DNA of 64,000 nucleotides. Origin: Pseudoruegeria sp. HB172150. GTDB taxonomy: Bacteria > Pseudomonadota > Alphaproteobacteria > Rhodobacterales > Rhodobacteraceae. A model generated the notes under the pieces. It did not search any database. It was not told where the DNA came from and saw nothing but the letters and a program-made list of their open reading frames with translations. Positions 9,858 to 18,392 of this stretch are shown one piece after another. Each line of letters begins with the position of its first letter. Position 1 is the stretch's first letter. The DNA is taken from positions 295,906-359,905 of the forward strand of contig NZ_JAATNG010000005.1 in NCBI RefSeq assembly GCF_013184805.1. The letters run 5' to 3'. The position numbers and the translations under genes are program-made.

Positions 9858-10343
9858 TCAGCCAATATGCTGCGCTTTTCGTCCGCTTCCATGTTTGTCT
9901 TCGATATGCTTCGCGAAATCGTAGATCCGGTTCGCGAAACGTTTGCTGATTTTGGATTTCGCGAGCTTCATCGACTGGATCATCAGACGCGCGGCCAGAT
10001 TGCGCGGGCGCAGATCAAGCGAAACCATCAGCCGGGTTCGCCGGGGGGACAGCGCGAGAAGTTCGGCGCGGAGTTGTCCGTCGAGACCGCCGGAATGACT
10101 GTCTATCGAGAGCGTGTTGGGGCGGTCGAATTCGGCGATCTTCGCCTCGATCTCGCGTGGCCTGCCGCGAAAGGTGAATGTCACCTCCCATTCGGACCCG
10201 ATACCGGGCGCACCCTGCCCATCGGTCCGGGTCACCTCTGCCCCGCGGCGCAGCGCCTGCCTTTCGAAGCTGTCGAAGTCGGAAACGGCCGCCCAGACAC
10301 GATCGATCGATGCCTCGATATCCTCTCGGGTGGAGAATTTCAT
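9858..10343 (-). CDS. SRPBCC family protein (polyketide cyclase/START-like fold)
   Basis: Small cytoplasmic protein of 161 residues with a START/Bet v1-like helix-grip fold. The N-terminus (MKFSTREDIEASIDRVWAAVSDFDSFER) is the usual first strand and helix of SRPBCC proteins. Mid-protein strands (SEWEVTFTFRGRPREIEAKIAEF) and a long C-terminal helix (LAARLMIQSMKLAKSKISKRF) complete the fold. Such proteins bind hydrophobic ligands; the ligand cannot be inferred. It sits directly upstream of the polytopic membrane protein, in the same frame, and about 30 nt downstream of nudC, so the three may be co-transcribed. Confidence 0.82.
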   Translation of the reverse strand: MKFSTREDIEASIDRVWAAVSDFDSFERQALRRGAEVTRTDGQGAPGIGSEWEVTFTFRGRPREIEAKIAEFDRPNTLSIDSHSGGLDGQLRAELLALSPRRTRLMVSLDLRPRNLAARLMIQSMKLAKSKISKRFANRIYDFAKHIEDKHGSGRKAQHIG

Positions 10344-10373
10344 GTCTGCTGTCCGTGCCTTATGCGCCCCGGA

Positions 10374-11330
10374 TCAGTCTAGACGGTCGGCCAGCCAGTT
10401 CCAAATCAGGAATTGGGCGATAGCCCCGCGGCGGGCGGGTTTCATCGCTGTGCTGTTGCCCGCAAACACCTCCATCATCTCTTCGCGGGTGACCCAGACG
10501 GCATCCTCGATCTCGACGGGGTCGATGGTGATCTCGCGGGTCAGCGCCTCGCCCCGGCAACCGAACATCAGCGATGAGGGGAACGGCCAGGGCTGTGACG
10601 AGAGATATTCCACCGGCCCGACACGGATGCCGGCTTCCTCAAAAACCTCGCGGCGGACGGCGGCCTCGATGGTCTCGCCCGGTTCCACGAATCCGGCCAG
10701 CAGGGAATACATCCCCTCGGGCCAGTGCGGGCTGCGTCCCATCAGCAGCGAATTGCCGTGCGTGATCAGCATGATCACAACCGGATCGGTGCGCGGGAAG
10801 TGGTGTGCGCCGCAGGCAGGGCAGTCGCGCTGCCATCCCGACATGGCGATGTCGGTTGGCGCGCCGCAGACGGCGCAGCGCCCGTGCGTCGCGTGCCAGC
10901 CGGTAAGCGCCTTGGCGGTGGCGAGAAGTTCCGCCTCGCGCGGGGTCAGCCGGCTCATCGCGCCACGCAGTTCCGCGAAGACATAGCTGCCGGGCAAATC
11001 TGGGTGCCGCTGTTGCGATGGATCGGTGAAGGCGCCGACGGTTTCCGAGGTCTCTTCCGGCTCCCACGCGGAGATGTCGCAGGCAAAGCGGGGCCAGCCC
11101 TCGTCAAGGCCGAGCAGGACGGGATCTGCCGACAGGATCTTGTGGTCGGTGGCGATCCAGCCCGGCTGTTCCAGCGTTTCGTCGGCAAACAGCGGCTTTC
11201 CGCGCCAGAGCGGAATTGTGCGGGCTGCCGGATCGGCGCGCAGTTCGGCCACTGCCTTGGCATTGCCTCTTAATTCGGCTGCGCGATTCAGCGCCGAGCC
11301 GCCGAAAGTCACCGTTTCCGCTATGCGCAA
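10374..11330 (-). CDS. nudC: NAD(+) diphosphatase (NADH pyrophosphatase)
   Basis: Nudix hydrolase of 318 residues that splits NAD(H) into NMN(H) and AMP; NudC homologues also remove NAD caps from RNA. The Nudix box (GFVEPGETIEAAVRREVFEE) is intact. SQPWPFPSSLM just after it is the NADH-pyrophosphatase signature. A zinc ribbon (CAVCG...CPAC) lies before the Nudix domain. The TTG at 11330 is chosen as start because GGAGG stands exactly 8 nt upstream and the product then begins at AETVTFGGS, where the family begins. In-frame ATGs at 11360 and 11435 have no comparable Shine-Dalgarno. It is divergent from cpdB. Confidence 0.9.
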   Translation of the reverse strand: MRIAETVTFGGSALNRAAELRGNAKAVAELRADPAARTIPLWRGKPLFADETLEQPGWIATDHKILSADPVLLGLDEGWPRFACDISAWEPEETSETVGAFTDPSQQRHPDLPGSYVFAELRGAMSRLTPREAELLATAKALTGWHATHGRCAVCGAPTDIAMSGWQRDCPACGAHHFPRTDPVVIMLITHGNSLLMGRSPHWPEGMYSLLAGFVEPGETIEAAVRREVFEEAGIRVGPVEYLSSQPWPFPSSLMFGCRGEALTREITIDPVEIEDAVWVTREEMMEVFAGNSTAMKPARRGAIAQFLIWNWLADRLD

Positions 11331-11505
11331 GTGCCGCGCCTCCGTTACCCTGCCTCTCATTGGCACGGGTTCGCGGCCGGTGCAATTCGCGCATGCGCCG
11401 ATTTCCGGCGCGTGGGACAACACGCGAATGCGCAACCCCAGGCTATCGCTTTGGTGTCACATGCCGCCGCTATAGCCTCGGCCCGAGTAGTCAGGGAGAA
11501 TCAGA

Positions 11506-13485
11506 ATGACTAAAGATAGACACGTACGAGTAAACCGCCGCGCATTTCTTGCCGGCACTGCAGCCGGAGCATCTTTGATCGCTCTCCACCCGTTTTCGGC
11601 CCGGGCTGCCGCCAACCAGGTCCACCTGCGTCTGATGGAGACGACGGACCTGCACGTCCACGTCTTCCCCTATGACTACTATTCCGACAAACCGGTCGAC
11701 ACGGTTGGCCTGGCGCGCACCGCCTCTATCGTCGACGAGATCCGGGCGGAGGCCACCAACTCGATGCTGGTGGACAACGGCGACCTGATCCAGGGCAACC
11801 CGATGGGCGATTACGTCGCCTATGAGCGCGGCATGAAGGAGGGTGACCTGCACCCGATCATCGCCGGGATGAACGTGCTGAACTACGACGCCGCGACGAT
11901 CGGGAACCACGAGTTCAACTACGGGCTCGATTTCCTGATGAAGTCGATGGCGGGGGCGAATTTCCCGGTCGTGCTGTCGAACATCTCGAAGGAAATGGGC
12001 GGCGGGCCGCGGGACGACGTGACGCTGTTCAAGCCTTACGTGATCCTCGAGAAGACCCTGACCGATGGCGCCGGGGGCGAGCATCCGATCAAGGTCGGGA
12101 TCATCGGGTTCACGCCGCCGCAGGTGATGAACTGGGACCGCAAGCATCTGGAGGGCAATGTCGAGGCGCGGGACATCGTCGCCACGGCGGAAGCCTGGGT
12201 GCCGGAAATGCGCGAGGCGGGCGCGGATATCATCATCGCGCTGTCGCATTCGGGGATCGGCGGTGCGGATCACGTGGACGGGATGGAGAACGCCTCTGTC
12301 CCACTGGCGGCGGTCGACGGGATCGACGCGGTGATGACCGGGCACAGCCACCTGGTGTTCCCGTCGGATACCTATGCGGATTTCGCGGCGGTGGACATCG
12401 AGCAGGGTACGCTGCACGGCAAGCCGGCGACGATGGGCGGTTTCTGGGGTTCTCACCTCGGACTGATCGACCTGATGCTGGAGATCGACGGCAACGAGTG
12501 GAAGGTGATGGGCTTCGAGACCTCGACGCGGCCGATCTCACAGCGGAACGAGGACCGGTCGATCACGCCGCTGGTGGAGAGTCATCAGGGCGTGCTGGAC
12601 GCGGTTCAGGCGGATCACGACGCGACGCTGGCCTATGTGCGGCGCGCGGTCGGGAAGACGTCGGCGCCGCTGCATTCGTATTTCGCCCTGGTGGCGGACG
12701 ATCCGTCGGTGCAGATCGTGTCGAACGCGCAGACCTGGTACATCGCCGAGATGCTGAAGGGCACCGAGTACGAGGGGCTGCCGCTGGTCTCTGCCGCGGC
12801 GCCGTTCAAGGCCGGGGGCCGGGGCGGGCCGGAGTATTACACGGACGTGCCGGCGGGGGATGTCGCGATCAAGAACGTGGCGGACCTGTACCTGTATCCG
12901 AACACCATCCGCGCGGTGAAGGTGACGGGGCAGGAGCTAAAGGACTGGCTGGAGCGGTCGGCCGGGATGTTCAACCAGGTCGAGCCGGCCGCGGCGGACG
13001 CGGTTCTGCTGAACCCGGATTTTCCGAGCTACAACTTCGACGTGATCGACGGGGTGACCTATCAGATCGACCTGTCGCAGCCGTCGAAATACGGCCCGAA
13101 AGGCGAGCTGGAATACCCGGATGCGAACCGGATCGTGAACCTGGAATACGACGGGGCGCCGGTGGATCCGGCGCAGGAGTTCGTGATCGCCACCAACAAC
13201 TACCGCGCCGGCGGCGGCGGCAGCTTTCCCGGCGCGGACGGCTCGACGATCATCTTCGAGGGGCCGGACACCAACCGCGACGTGATCGTGCGCTACATCG
13301 TCGAGCAGGGGACCATCAACCCGTCTGCCGATGCGAACTGGACCTTCGCGCCGCTGGATGGCGCCACGGTGCTGTTCGACACCGGACCGGCAGCGTCTGG
13401 CTACATCGCCGATGTGAAGGGCGTGACCATCGAGGAAGCGGGCGAGGGGCCGGACGGCTTCGCGCGTTACCGCATCCAGCTCTGA
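11506..13485 (+). CDS. cpdB: 2',3'-cyclic-nucleotide 2'-phosphodiesterase / 3'-nucleotidase, Tat-exported
   Basis: Periplasmic bifunctional enzyme of 659 residues. It hydrolyses 2',3'-cyclic nucleotides to 3'-nucleotides and then releases phosphate, as part of RNA-breakdown salvage. An N-terminal twin-arginine signal ([16 protein letters not shown]) implies export of a folded metalloenzyme. Metallophosphatase motifs appear in order: [36 protein letters not shown] and GHSHLVFP. The C-terminal 5'-nucleotidase domain spans about residues 370-620 and includes [14 protein letters not shown] ribosome-binding site (CAGGGAGAAT) is just upstream and a hairpin terminator follows. Confidence 0.93.
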   Translation: MTKDRHVRVNRRAFLAGTAAGASLIALHPFSARAAANQVHLRLMETTDLHVHVFPYDYYSDKPVDTVGLARTASIVDEIRAEATNSMLVDNGDLIQGNPMGDYVAYERGMKEGDLHPIIAGMNVLNYDAATIGNHEFNYGLDFLMKSMAGANFPVVLSNISKEMGGGPRDDVTLFKPYVILEKTLTDGAGGEHPIKVGIIGFTPPQVMNWDRKHLEGNVEARDIVATAEAWVPEMREAGADIIIALSHSGIGGADHVDGMENASVPLAAVDGIDAVMTGHSHLVFPSDTYADFAAVDIEQGTLHGKPATMGGFWGSHLGLIDLMLEIDGNEWKVMGFETSTRPISQRNEDRSITPLVESHQGVLDAVQADHDATLAYVRRAVGKTSAPLHSYFALVADDPSVQIVSNAQTWYIAEMLKGTEYEGLPLVSAAAPFKAGGRGGPEYYTDVPAGDVAIKNVADLYLYPNTIRAVKVTGQELKDWLERSAGMFNQVEPAAADAVLLNPDFPSYNFDVIDGVTYQIDLSQPSKYGPKGELEYPDANRIVNLEYDGAPVDPAQEFVIATNNYRAGGGGSFPGADGSTIIFEGPDTNRDVIVRYIVEQGTINPSADANWTFAPLDGATVLFDTGPAASGYIADVKGVTIEEAGEGPDGFARYRIQL

Positions 13486-13491
13486 TCTCTG

Positions 13492-13522
13492 GCGGCCCGC
13501 TCCCCTTGGGGCGGGCCGCTTT
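13492..13522 (+). terminator. Rho-independent terminator after cpdB
   Basis: Arms GCGGCCCG/CGGGCCGC with an inner CCCC/GGGG hairpin, followed by TTTCC, 7 nt after the cpdB stop. Confidence 0.72.
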
Positions 13523-13566
13523 CCATTGAGCGCCTGCGGCGCACGCTTTCTGGCACTTCGTGCTGT

Positions 13567-13624
13567 AGGGGGCTCTGCCCCCGTCGCTTCGCGATTCCCC
13601 CGGGATATTTTCAGCCAGAAGAAG
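13567..13624 (-). repeat. Interspersed repeat, copy A
   Basis: Read on the minus strand this element begins CTTCTTCTGGCTGAAAATAT, continues CCCGGGGGA, then GCGACGGGGGCAGAGCCCCC. It matches a second copy at 39541-39600 nearly base for base apart from a few central positions. It contains a GGGGGC-AGA-GCCCCC hairpin. The dioxygenase gene ends inside it: the TGA of CTGGCTGA is its stop codon. Confidence 0.85.
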
Positions 13625-14741
13625 CGGCTGGCCCGTTGCCACGGGAAAGGACGCGGAGGCGGCTGTCGAATTCCTGGCGGTCGACATAGAAGCCGTGAAG
13701 GTGGCGGAAGCCGGTGTTCGGGTCGAAGCGGGTCCGTCCGTGCAGGGTGCGGCGGTTGTCGAAGACGACCATCTCGCCGCCTTTCAGCTTCAGCGTGACG
13801 CCGTAAGCCGGATCGTCGAGCCGGGCGAGCCAGCGACGGAAAGCCGGGTAGAAGGCGGTCATCGCCTCGGGCGCCATGTCGAAGACGTCGACGAGGTGCC
13901 CGCTATGGGTGATCTCCCGGAGCCGGCCGTCGGGAAACAGGTCAATCACCGGGCGGTGACTGCGGATATCCGCCGTGCTGTCGTGGAAGCGGAACGGCAC
14001 CGGCGTGCGGCTGAGAAGGGCGTAGTCCTCGGGCGCTTCGGCCTCGACATCCGCGGCGACCGCGAAACCGTCGACGAAGATGGATCCGCCGCCCACCGCC
14101 TCGTTCGCGAGGCAGTGCAGGAACTGGTAGCCCGGCGGCAGTTCCTGGTTCGGCAGGTCGGTATGGAGCGGCAGCGCCTCTGCCGTGTAGGCGAGGTTGT
14201 TGGGATTCGGGATCGTCCGGACCGCGAAGGTGGTGCCGAAATTGGTTTCGCGCAGGAAACCGACGCGGCGGGCGATCTCCGGGCCGGCCTCGACACGGTC
14301 CGCGACGCCCTCGACGATGGTCAGACCGTAGCTGGCGGTATCCTTCATCCAGGCAACGAGCGCCTGATCGCTGGCGAGGATGTCTTCCGCCGTGTAGCGC
14401 CGGATGCCGTCGGCGCCCAGATCGCCGCGCCAGAAAACGCGCTCGACACGGGCCGGGTCCGGCACCGCCTCTCCTGGGACGTGGGACAGAAGCCAGTCGA
14501 GTTCGAAGGCGCTGCTGTGACCGTCGGCCCAGTTTAGCGACAGGCGGTCGCCGATGAGCTCGGCGCAGGCGAGCACCGGGTTCTCCGGCAGGTCGCGCAG
14601 GTCGAGGATGCGTTCCTCAGTCTCGGGGTGGAAGGCGGTGGGGCAGTTGTGGCGCAGCCAGATCAGCGGATAGACCGCGTCGGCGGCTCCGGTGCGCGCA
14701 AGATGCAGCCCGTCAGGCGCGATGCTGGCCGATTGCGGCAT
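13611..14741 (-). CDS. TauD/TfdA-type dioxygenase, gamma-butyrobetaine hydroxylase-like
   Basis: Fe(II)/2-oxoglutarate-dependent dioxygenase, 376 residues. The N-terminal domain (about 1-95; YPLIWLRHNCPTAFHPETEE) matches the small domain preceding TauD in gamma-butyrobetaine and trimethyllysine hydroxylases. The catalytic domain has the Fe-binding HxD in LPLHTDLPN and the distal His with the 2-oxoglutarate Arg in NRRTLHGRTRF. The likely reaction is hydroxylation of gamma-butyrobetaine to carnitine, but related betaine substrates are possible. The ATG at 14741 is chosen because CGGAGGACCAGCC precedes it. The C-terminal codons (AASSG, stop) are contributed by an interspersed repeat. Confidence 0.83.
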   Translation of the reverse strand: MPQSASIAPDGLHLARTGAADAVYPLIWLRHNCPTAFHPETEERILDLRDLPENPVLACAELIGDRLSLNWADGHSSAFELDWLLSHVPGEAVPDPARVERVFWRGDLGADGIRRYTAEDILASDQALVAWMKDTASYGLTIVEGVADRVEAGPEIARRVGFLRETNFGTTFAVRTIPNPNNLAYTAEALPLHTDLPNQELPPGYQFLHCLANEAVGGGSIFVDGFAVAADVEAEAPEDYALLSRTPVPFRFHDSTADIRSHRPVIDLFPDGRLREITHSGHLVDVFDMAPEAMTAFYPAFRRWLARLDDPAYGVTLKLKGGEMVVFDNRRTLHGRTRFDPNTGFRHLHGFYVDRQEFDSRLRVLSRGNGPAASSG

Positions 14742-14837
14742 GGCTGGTCCTCCGTCCGTTTTGCAGGACAGGCTGCCGCGCCGCATGCGGCGGGTCTTGC
14801 CGGGATGCGACCTGTCTGTCGTTTCGGGGCAATATGG

Positions 14838-14866
14838 TTGCACCCGGCGCCAAGACGCACTAAATC
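14838..14866 (+). promoter_or_regulatory. Promoter of the SRP RNA gene
   Basis: TTGCAC (14838-14843), a 17-bp spacer and TAAATC (14861-14866). This places transcription start near 14873, at the 5' end of the SRP RNA helix. Confidence 0.65.
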
Positions 14867-14873
14867 CACTGGT

Positions 14874-14969
14874 CGAGAGGTTGGCGCGGGCGAGCGCCTC
14901 GCCAACCCGGTCAGGTCCGGAAGGAAGCAGCCGTAACGAGCCCCGCTTGGGTCGTTGTCCAGCCTCTCA
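14874..14969 (+). ncRNA. ffs: 4.5S signal recognition particle RNA
   Basis: RNA component of the bacterial signal recognition particle; it binds Ffh and FtsY for co-translational membrane targeting. The near-universal domain IV core is present: GGTCAGGTCCGGAAGGAAGC, followed by AGCCGTAACGAG, with the GGAA tetraloop and the asymmetric Ffh-binding loop. The ends pair as GAGAGG (14875-14880) with CCTCTC (14963-14968), giving the single long hairpin of the small (about 97-nt) bacterial type. A promoter and a terminator flank it. Ends are accurate to a few bases. Confidence 0.95.
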
Positions 14970-15041
14970 CCCTAGAACGGAGGGCGTACGCATGGAGATT
15001 GTGGCCCAATAAGCCAAGGGCAGTTCAAGCTGCCTCTGAGG

Positions 15042-15069
15042 TCGCGGATATCCGTCCGCGAGGCTTTTT
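15042..15069 (+). terminator. Rho-independent terminator after the SRP RNA
   Basis: Perfect 7-bp stem TCGCGGA/TCCGCGA with a 6-nt loop, followed by GGCTTTTT. It lies between ffs and rsgA. Confidence 0.8.
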
Positions 15070-15090
15070 CCGTTCGAAGGAATTCTTCCA

Positions 15091-16134
15091 TTGACTGACA
15101 TTTCATTGGCCGGCCTGGGCTGGTCCAACTTCTATCTGGCGCAGCTCGACGGCGAGGATGCCGAGGCTGCGCCCTGCCGCATCGTGTCCGTTGCACGCGA
15201 CAGGGTGACGGCGCTTTCGCCTGCGGGCGAGACGGTGCTGATGACCGGCGGGCATCTGTCCGCCGGCGAGATCGCCTGCGGTGACTGGGTGCTGAGCGAT
15301 GGCGCGCGCGTGCTGCGGGTGCTGGAGCGGCGGACCCTGCTGCAGCGGCGGGCGGCAGGGCCGCGCGCCGAGCGGCAGCTGATCGCGGCGAATGTGGATA
15401 CGCTGGGGATCGTCACCTCGTGCAACGCCGATTTCAACGCGGCGCGGCTGGAGCGGTACCTGGCGCTGGCGGCTTCAGGCGGGTGCCTGCCGCTGGTGGT
15501 GCTGACCAAGGCGGATCTGGCGGAGGATGCCGCGGGGTTCGCGCGGGCGGCGGAGCGGCTGTCGCCGCTGGTGGCGACGGTGGTGCTGGACGCGCGCGAT
15601 CCGGAGGCGGTGGCGGAGGCGCTGGCGCCGTGGTGCCGGGGCGGGCAGACGCTGGCGCTGGTCGGATCGTCGGGGGTGGGGAAGACCACCCTGACGAATG
15701 CACTGACCGGCGGCGCGGAGGCGGTGCAGGGTATCCGCGAGGACGACGCCAAGGGGCGGCATACCACGACGGCGCGGGCGCTGCGTCCGGTGGCGGGCGG
15801 CGGCTGGCTGATCGACACGCCGGGGATGCGGGAGCTGGGGCTGACCGGCGCCTCGGACGGGATTGCGGCGGTGTTCGCGGATCTGGAAGAGCTGGCGTCG
15901 GATTGCAGGTTTTCCGATTGCGCGCATGAGGGCGAGCCGGGATGCGCGGTGCAGGCGGCGATCGACGCGGGCGATCTGGAGCCGGAGCGGGTTCAGCGCT
16001 GGCGCAAGCTGCAGCGCGAGGATGCCCGCAGCACCGAGACCATCGCCGAGAAGCGGTCGCGCAGCCGCGCCTTCGGGAAGCACATCGCCAGGATCCAGCG
16101 GGAGAAGCGGTACGATAAGGGGGGCTGGGACTAG
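15091..16134 (+). CDS. rsgA: Ribosome small-subunit-dependent GTPase A
   Basis: Circularly permuted GTPase (RsgA/YjeQ) of 347 residues that assists late 30S maturation. An N-terminal OB-fold comes first. The GTPase motifs then appear in permuted order: G4 (LTKADL) before G1 (GSSGVGKTTLTN), then G3 (DTPGMREL). A C-terminal zinc-binding segment (CRFSDCAHEGEPGC) follows. The TTG at 15091, preceded by GAAGGAATTCTTCCA, is the start; no nearby ATG gives a full-length protein. The stop codon shares the CTAG tetranucleotide with the stop of the converging gene. Confidence 0.93.
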   Translation: MTDISLAGLGWSNFYLAQLDGEDAEAAPCRIVSVARDRVTALSPAGETVLMTGGHLSAGEIACGDWVLSDGARVLRVLERRTLLQRRAAGPRAERQLIAANVDTLGIVTSCNADFNAARLERYLALAASGGCLPLVVLTKADLAEDAAGFARAAERLSPLVATVVLDARDPEAVAEALAPWCRGGQTLALVGSSGVGKTTLTNALTGGAEAVQGIREDDAKGRHTTTARALRPVAGGGWLIDTPGMRELGLTGASDGIAAVFADLEELASDCRFSDCAHEGEPGCAVQAAIDAGDLEPERVQRWRKLQREDARSTETIAEKRSRSRAFGKHIARIQREKRYDKGGWD

Positions 16135-16514
16135 CCCACCGCGGATTGCGTCGAAGCGACGGGCGCCGGGGTCAGATCCGGCGCCGGCCCCGCCGCGGGC
16201 TGCGACAGGCTGACCCAGATGAACAGGGTCGCGAGGGATGCGGCCGAGAGGCCGAGCACGCCGATCGGCAGCAGTGCCAGGTTCCGCATCGGATCGCGGC
16301 GGGGCAGGGACCTTGAAAAGACGGCGGTCAGGGCCGCCATCACGGTTGCCACGAACTGCCAGACGACGAAGACGCCGATGCGGTTCCAGCCCGCCGTGAA
16401 ACCGAAGTCGTTCTCGGGTGTCACGTAGAAGGCGAGGAACGACCCAAGGTAGGCAATCGCCCAGGCGAAGAGCAGGAGCGGGACCATGCGCCGATGCGCA
16501 GTGGAGACGGTCAT
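16131..16514 (-). CDS. Small integral membrane protein, unknown function
   Basis: 127 residues, with four predicted helices (around VPLLLFAWAIAYLGSFLAFY, IGVFVVWQFVATVMAALTAV, LLPIGVLGLSAASLATLFIW, the second and third separated by an RSLPRRDPMR loop) and a Pro/Ala-rich C-terminal tail. I do not recognise a family. It converges on rsgA so tightly that both stop codons use the same CTAG (16131-16134). Codon use matches its neighbours. Confidence 0.72.
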   Translation of the reverse strand: MTVSTAHRRMVPLLLFAWAIAYLGSFLAFYVTPENDFGFTAGWNRIGVFVVWQFVATVMAALTAVFSRSLPRRDPMRNLALLPIGVLGLSAASLATLFIWVSLSQPAAGPAPDLTPAPVASTQSAVG

Positions 16515-16532
16515 TCACGACACTCCGATAAG

Positions 16533-16565
16533 AGGAGTCGCCGAAGCAGCTTTTCGGCGACTCCT
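16533..16565 (-). terminator. Hairpin after the ankyrin-repeat gene
   Basis: Perfect 13-bp inverted repeat AGGAGTCGCCGAA/TTCGGCGACTCCT with a 7-nt loop. It lies between the ankyrin gene (minus, ending 16613) and the start of the next minus-strand gene (16514). On the minus strand CTCTTATC follows, a weak U-tract, so it probably ends ankyrin-gene transcription. Confidence 0.6.
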
Positions 16566-16612
16566 TGAACATACGCTTAGTTGGCCGCGGACCAAGAGGA
16601 TTCTCGAATGGG

Positions 16613-18151
16613 TCAGCCCGGGCCGGTACCGGTCACCTGTTCGGGGTGATTTTCCGCCCAATCCGCCAGAAAACCGGCCATTTCCGGCTCTCCGGCATTG
16701 TCGATAAGCCTTTGCGGCAGCGGTACGCCCGATTCGAGGGCGAGGCGGGCGCAGGCAATGTGATCCCGTTCCGCGCGGGCGGGGCAGTTTTCCGAGCCGT
16801 GGAGGATGGTTGAGAGGAGGTCGCCGCCGTAGTGGTTGACGCGGGTCAGGTCGGGGCCGAGGGACAGGAAGAACTCCATTGCTTCTGGCAGGCCCTCCCA
16901 CCCGGCGATCTGCACCGGGGGAAGGCCCATCGGGTCGGGCCGGTCGGATTCGAGGCCGAGGGCGATCAGGCGTTTGACGTGCGGGAGCTTGCCGGGGAGA
17001 TGCAGCAGTTCCCGGGGTAGGACGCGGTAGCCGTGGCGCAGGGTTTCGGGGTTCAGGCGGGCGCCGTCGGGCAGGGTGCCGTCCGCAGCTTCGGCGAGAC
17101 GCTGTTCCTCGGGCGTCAGGGTGGTGTCGCCGCCGGCCTCGGCGATGAGGCGGGCGGCGTCCACGTTGCCGTAGACGCGGGCGAGGCCGTAGGGTGTGGT
17201 GCCGTGATACCGCGTGGACGGATCGGCGCCGGCGTCGAGCAGCAGGCGGATCATCCGGGCGTCGCACATGCGGCGGGCCGCCTGGTGCAGGGTGGGGATC
17301 ACGAAGGACGGCTCGCCGGAGGGGTGCGGGGCGATGCCCTCGTTCGGGTCGGCCCCGGCGTCGAGCAGGAGTTGCACCGCCTGATGATCGTTGAAATCGA
17401 GCGCACGGGGCAGGGCGTTGGTGCCTTCGGGCCGCGCGCCGTGCTTCAGCAGGAGTTTCAGGCCGTCGTGATGGCCGAGTTCGGTGGAGTGGTAGAGCGA
17501 CTCGTTGTCGTTCGGGTCGGCGCCGTGGTCGAGGAGCCATTCGGCGAGGGGGACGTTGTTGGCATGGCCGAGGGCGCCGTAGAGGGCGGAGAGGGGCGTG
17601 TTCTCGTCGCCGTCGAACGGATAGCTGTCGTTGGGATCGGCGCCCGCGGCGAGGAGGGCGTCGGCCACGGCGAGCATGTTGGCTTCGTTGCCGCCGCCGT
17701 GGATGTGCTGCGAGAAGGCGAGGTGCAGGATGGGGCGGCGGCCCCGAGCGCCGAGGGGGCGGTTCACGGCGTCAGGGTCCTCGGCGAGCACCTTGCGGAC
17801 GTGGTCGATGTCGTAGGTGGCGCAGGCCAGCCCGAAATCCTCGCGCCCGAGATCCGGGGTTTCGGTCAGCAGGGCATCGGTGACCCAGTGCTGGCCGAAG
17901 TAGAGCGCGGATGCCAGCCGCTGCGCCTTGGCGGCGCGGTCCATTGCGGCGCTGTCGGCGGCGAATTTCAGACGTGGCCAGCTGGTGTGGCCGTTCTCGC
18001 GCGCGATCACGTGCAGGGCGTCGGCATGTTTCAAAGTGTCGGCGCCGGGCAGGACGGCGTCGACGCGCGCCTGCGCATCAGGATCGCCGGAAAGGAACGC
18101 CTTGCGGAGCTGCTTGGCGGCGCGGCGGAGACTGTCGGTGGATATGGTCAT
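16613..18151 (-). CDS. Ankyrin-repeat protein
   Basis: Soluble 512-residue protein with no visible signal peptide. After an N-terminal helical region (about 1-110) come at least five ankyrin repeats, seen as recurring LLxAGADPN cores: ALLAAGADPNDS, WLLDHGADPNDN, LLLKHGARPEG, LLLDAGADPNEG, LLLDAGADPSTR. A less regular C-terminal part (about 370-500) may hold degenerate repeats. Ankyrin arrays mediate protein-protein contact and the partner is unknown. The gene stands alone, divergent from dnaX, with a strong hairpin downstream. Confidence 0.85.
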   Translation of the reverse strand: MTISTDSLRRAAKQLRKAFLSGDPDAQARVDAVLPGADTLKHADALHVIARENGHTSWPRLKFAADSAAMDRAAKAQRLASALYFGQHWVTDALLTETPDLGREDFGLACATYDIDHVRKVLAEDPDAVNRPLGARGRRPILHLAFSQHIHGGGNEANMLAVADALLAAGADPNDSYPFDGDENTPLSALYGALGHANNVPLAEWLLDHGADPNDNESLYHSTELGHHDGLKLLLKHGARPEGTNALPRALDFNDHQAVQLLLDAGADPNEGIAPHPSGEPSFVIPTLHQAARRMCDARMIRLLLDAGADPSTRYHGTTPYGLARVYGNVDAARLIAEAGGDTTLTPEEQRLAEAADGTLPDGARLNPETLRHGYRVLPRELLHLPGKLPHVKRLIALGLESDRPDPMGLPPVQIAGWEGLPEAMEFFLSLGPDLTRVNHYGGDLLSTILHGSENCPARAERDHIACARLALESGVPLPQRLIDNAGEPEMAGFLADWAENHPEQVTGTGPG

Positions 18152-18392
18152 CGGTTTCCCTCAATCCGCCCGGTGGTCCGCCTGTCGGGCACGAGTTCAA
18201 CCGAAGATATGGTCACTTCGTTCTGAGAGGTGCTGTGAAGCTTTCCGCGGACCCGGATGCCGCCTCTGACCGGCATGTCCCAGCGTAATCGGGTCGGGCC
18301 GGTTGCACAAGGTTGCTGGCTCGTCGCCCGGATCTTGTTCGCGGATCATTCCCGCACTTGGGGCCGGTGGCAGGTTGCTCTAGTCTCGCCGC

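Noticed and set aside
17033..18226. 397-codon plus-strand frame opposite the ankyrin gene
   Set aside because: Val/Gly-rich shadow; the minus-strand ankyrin repeats are unmistakable.
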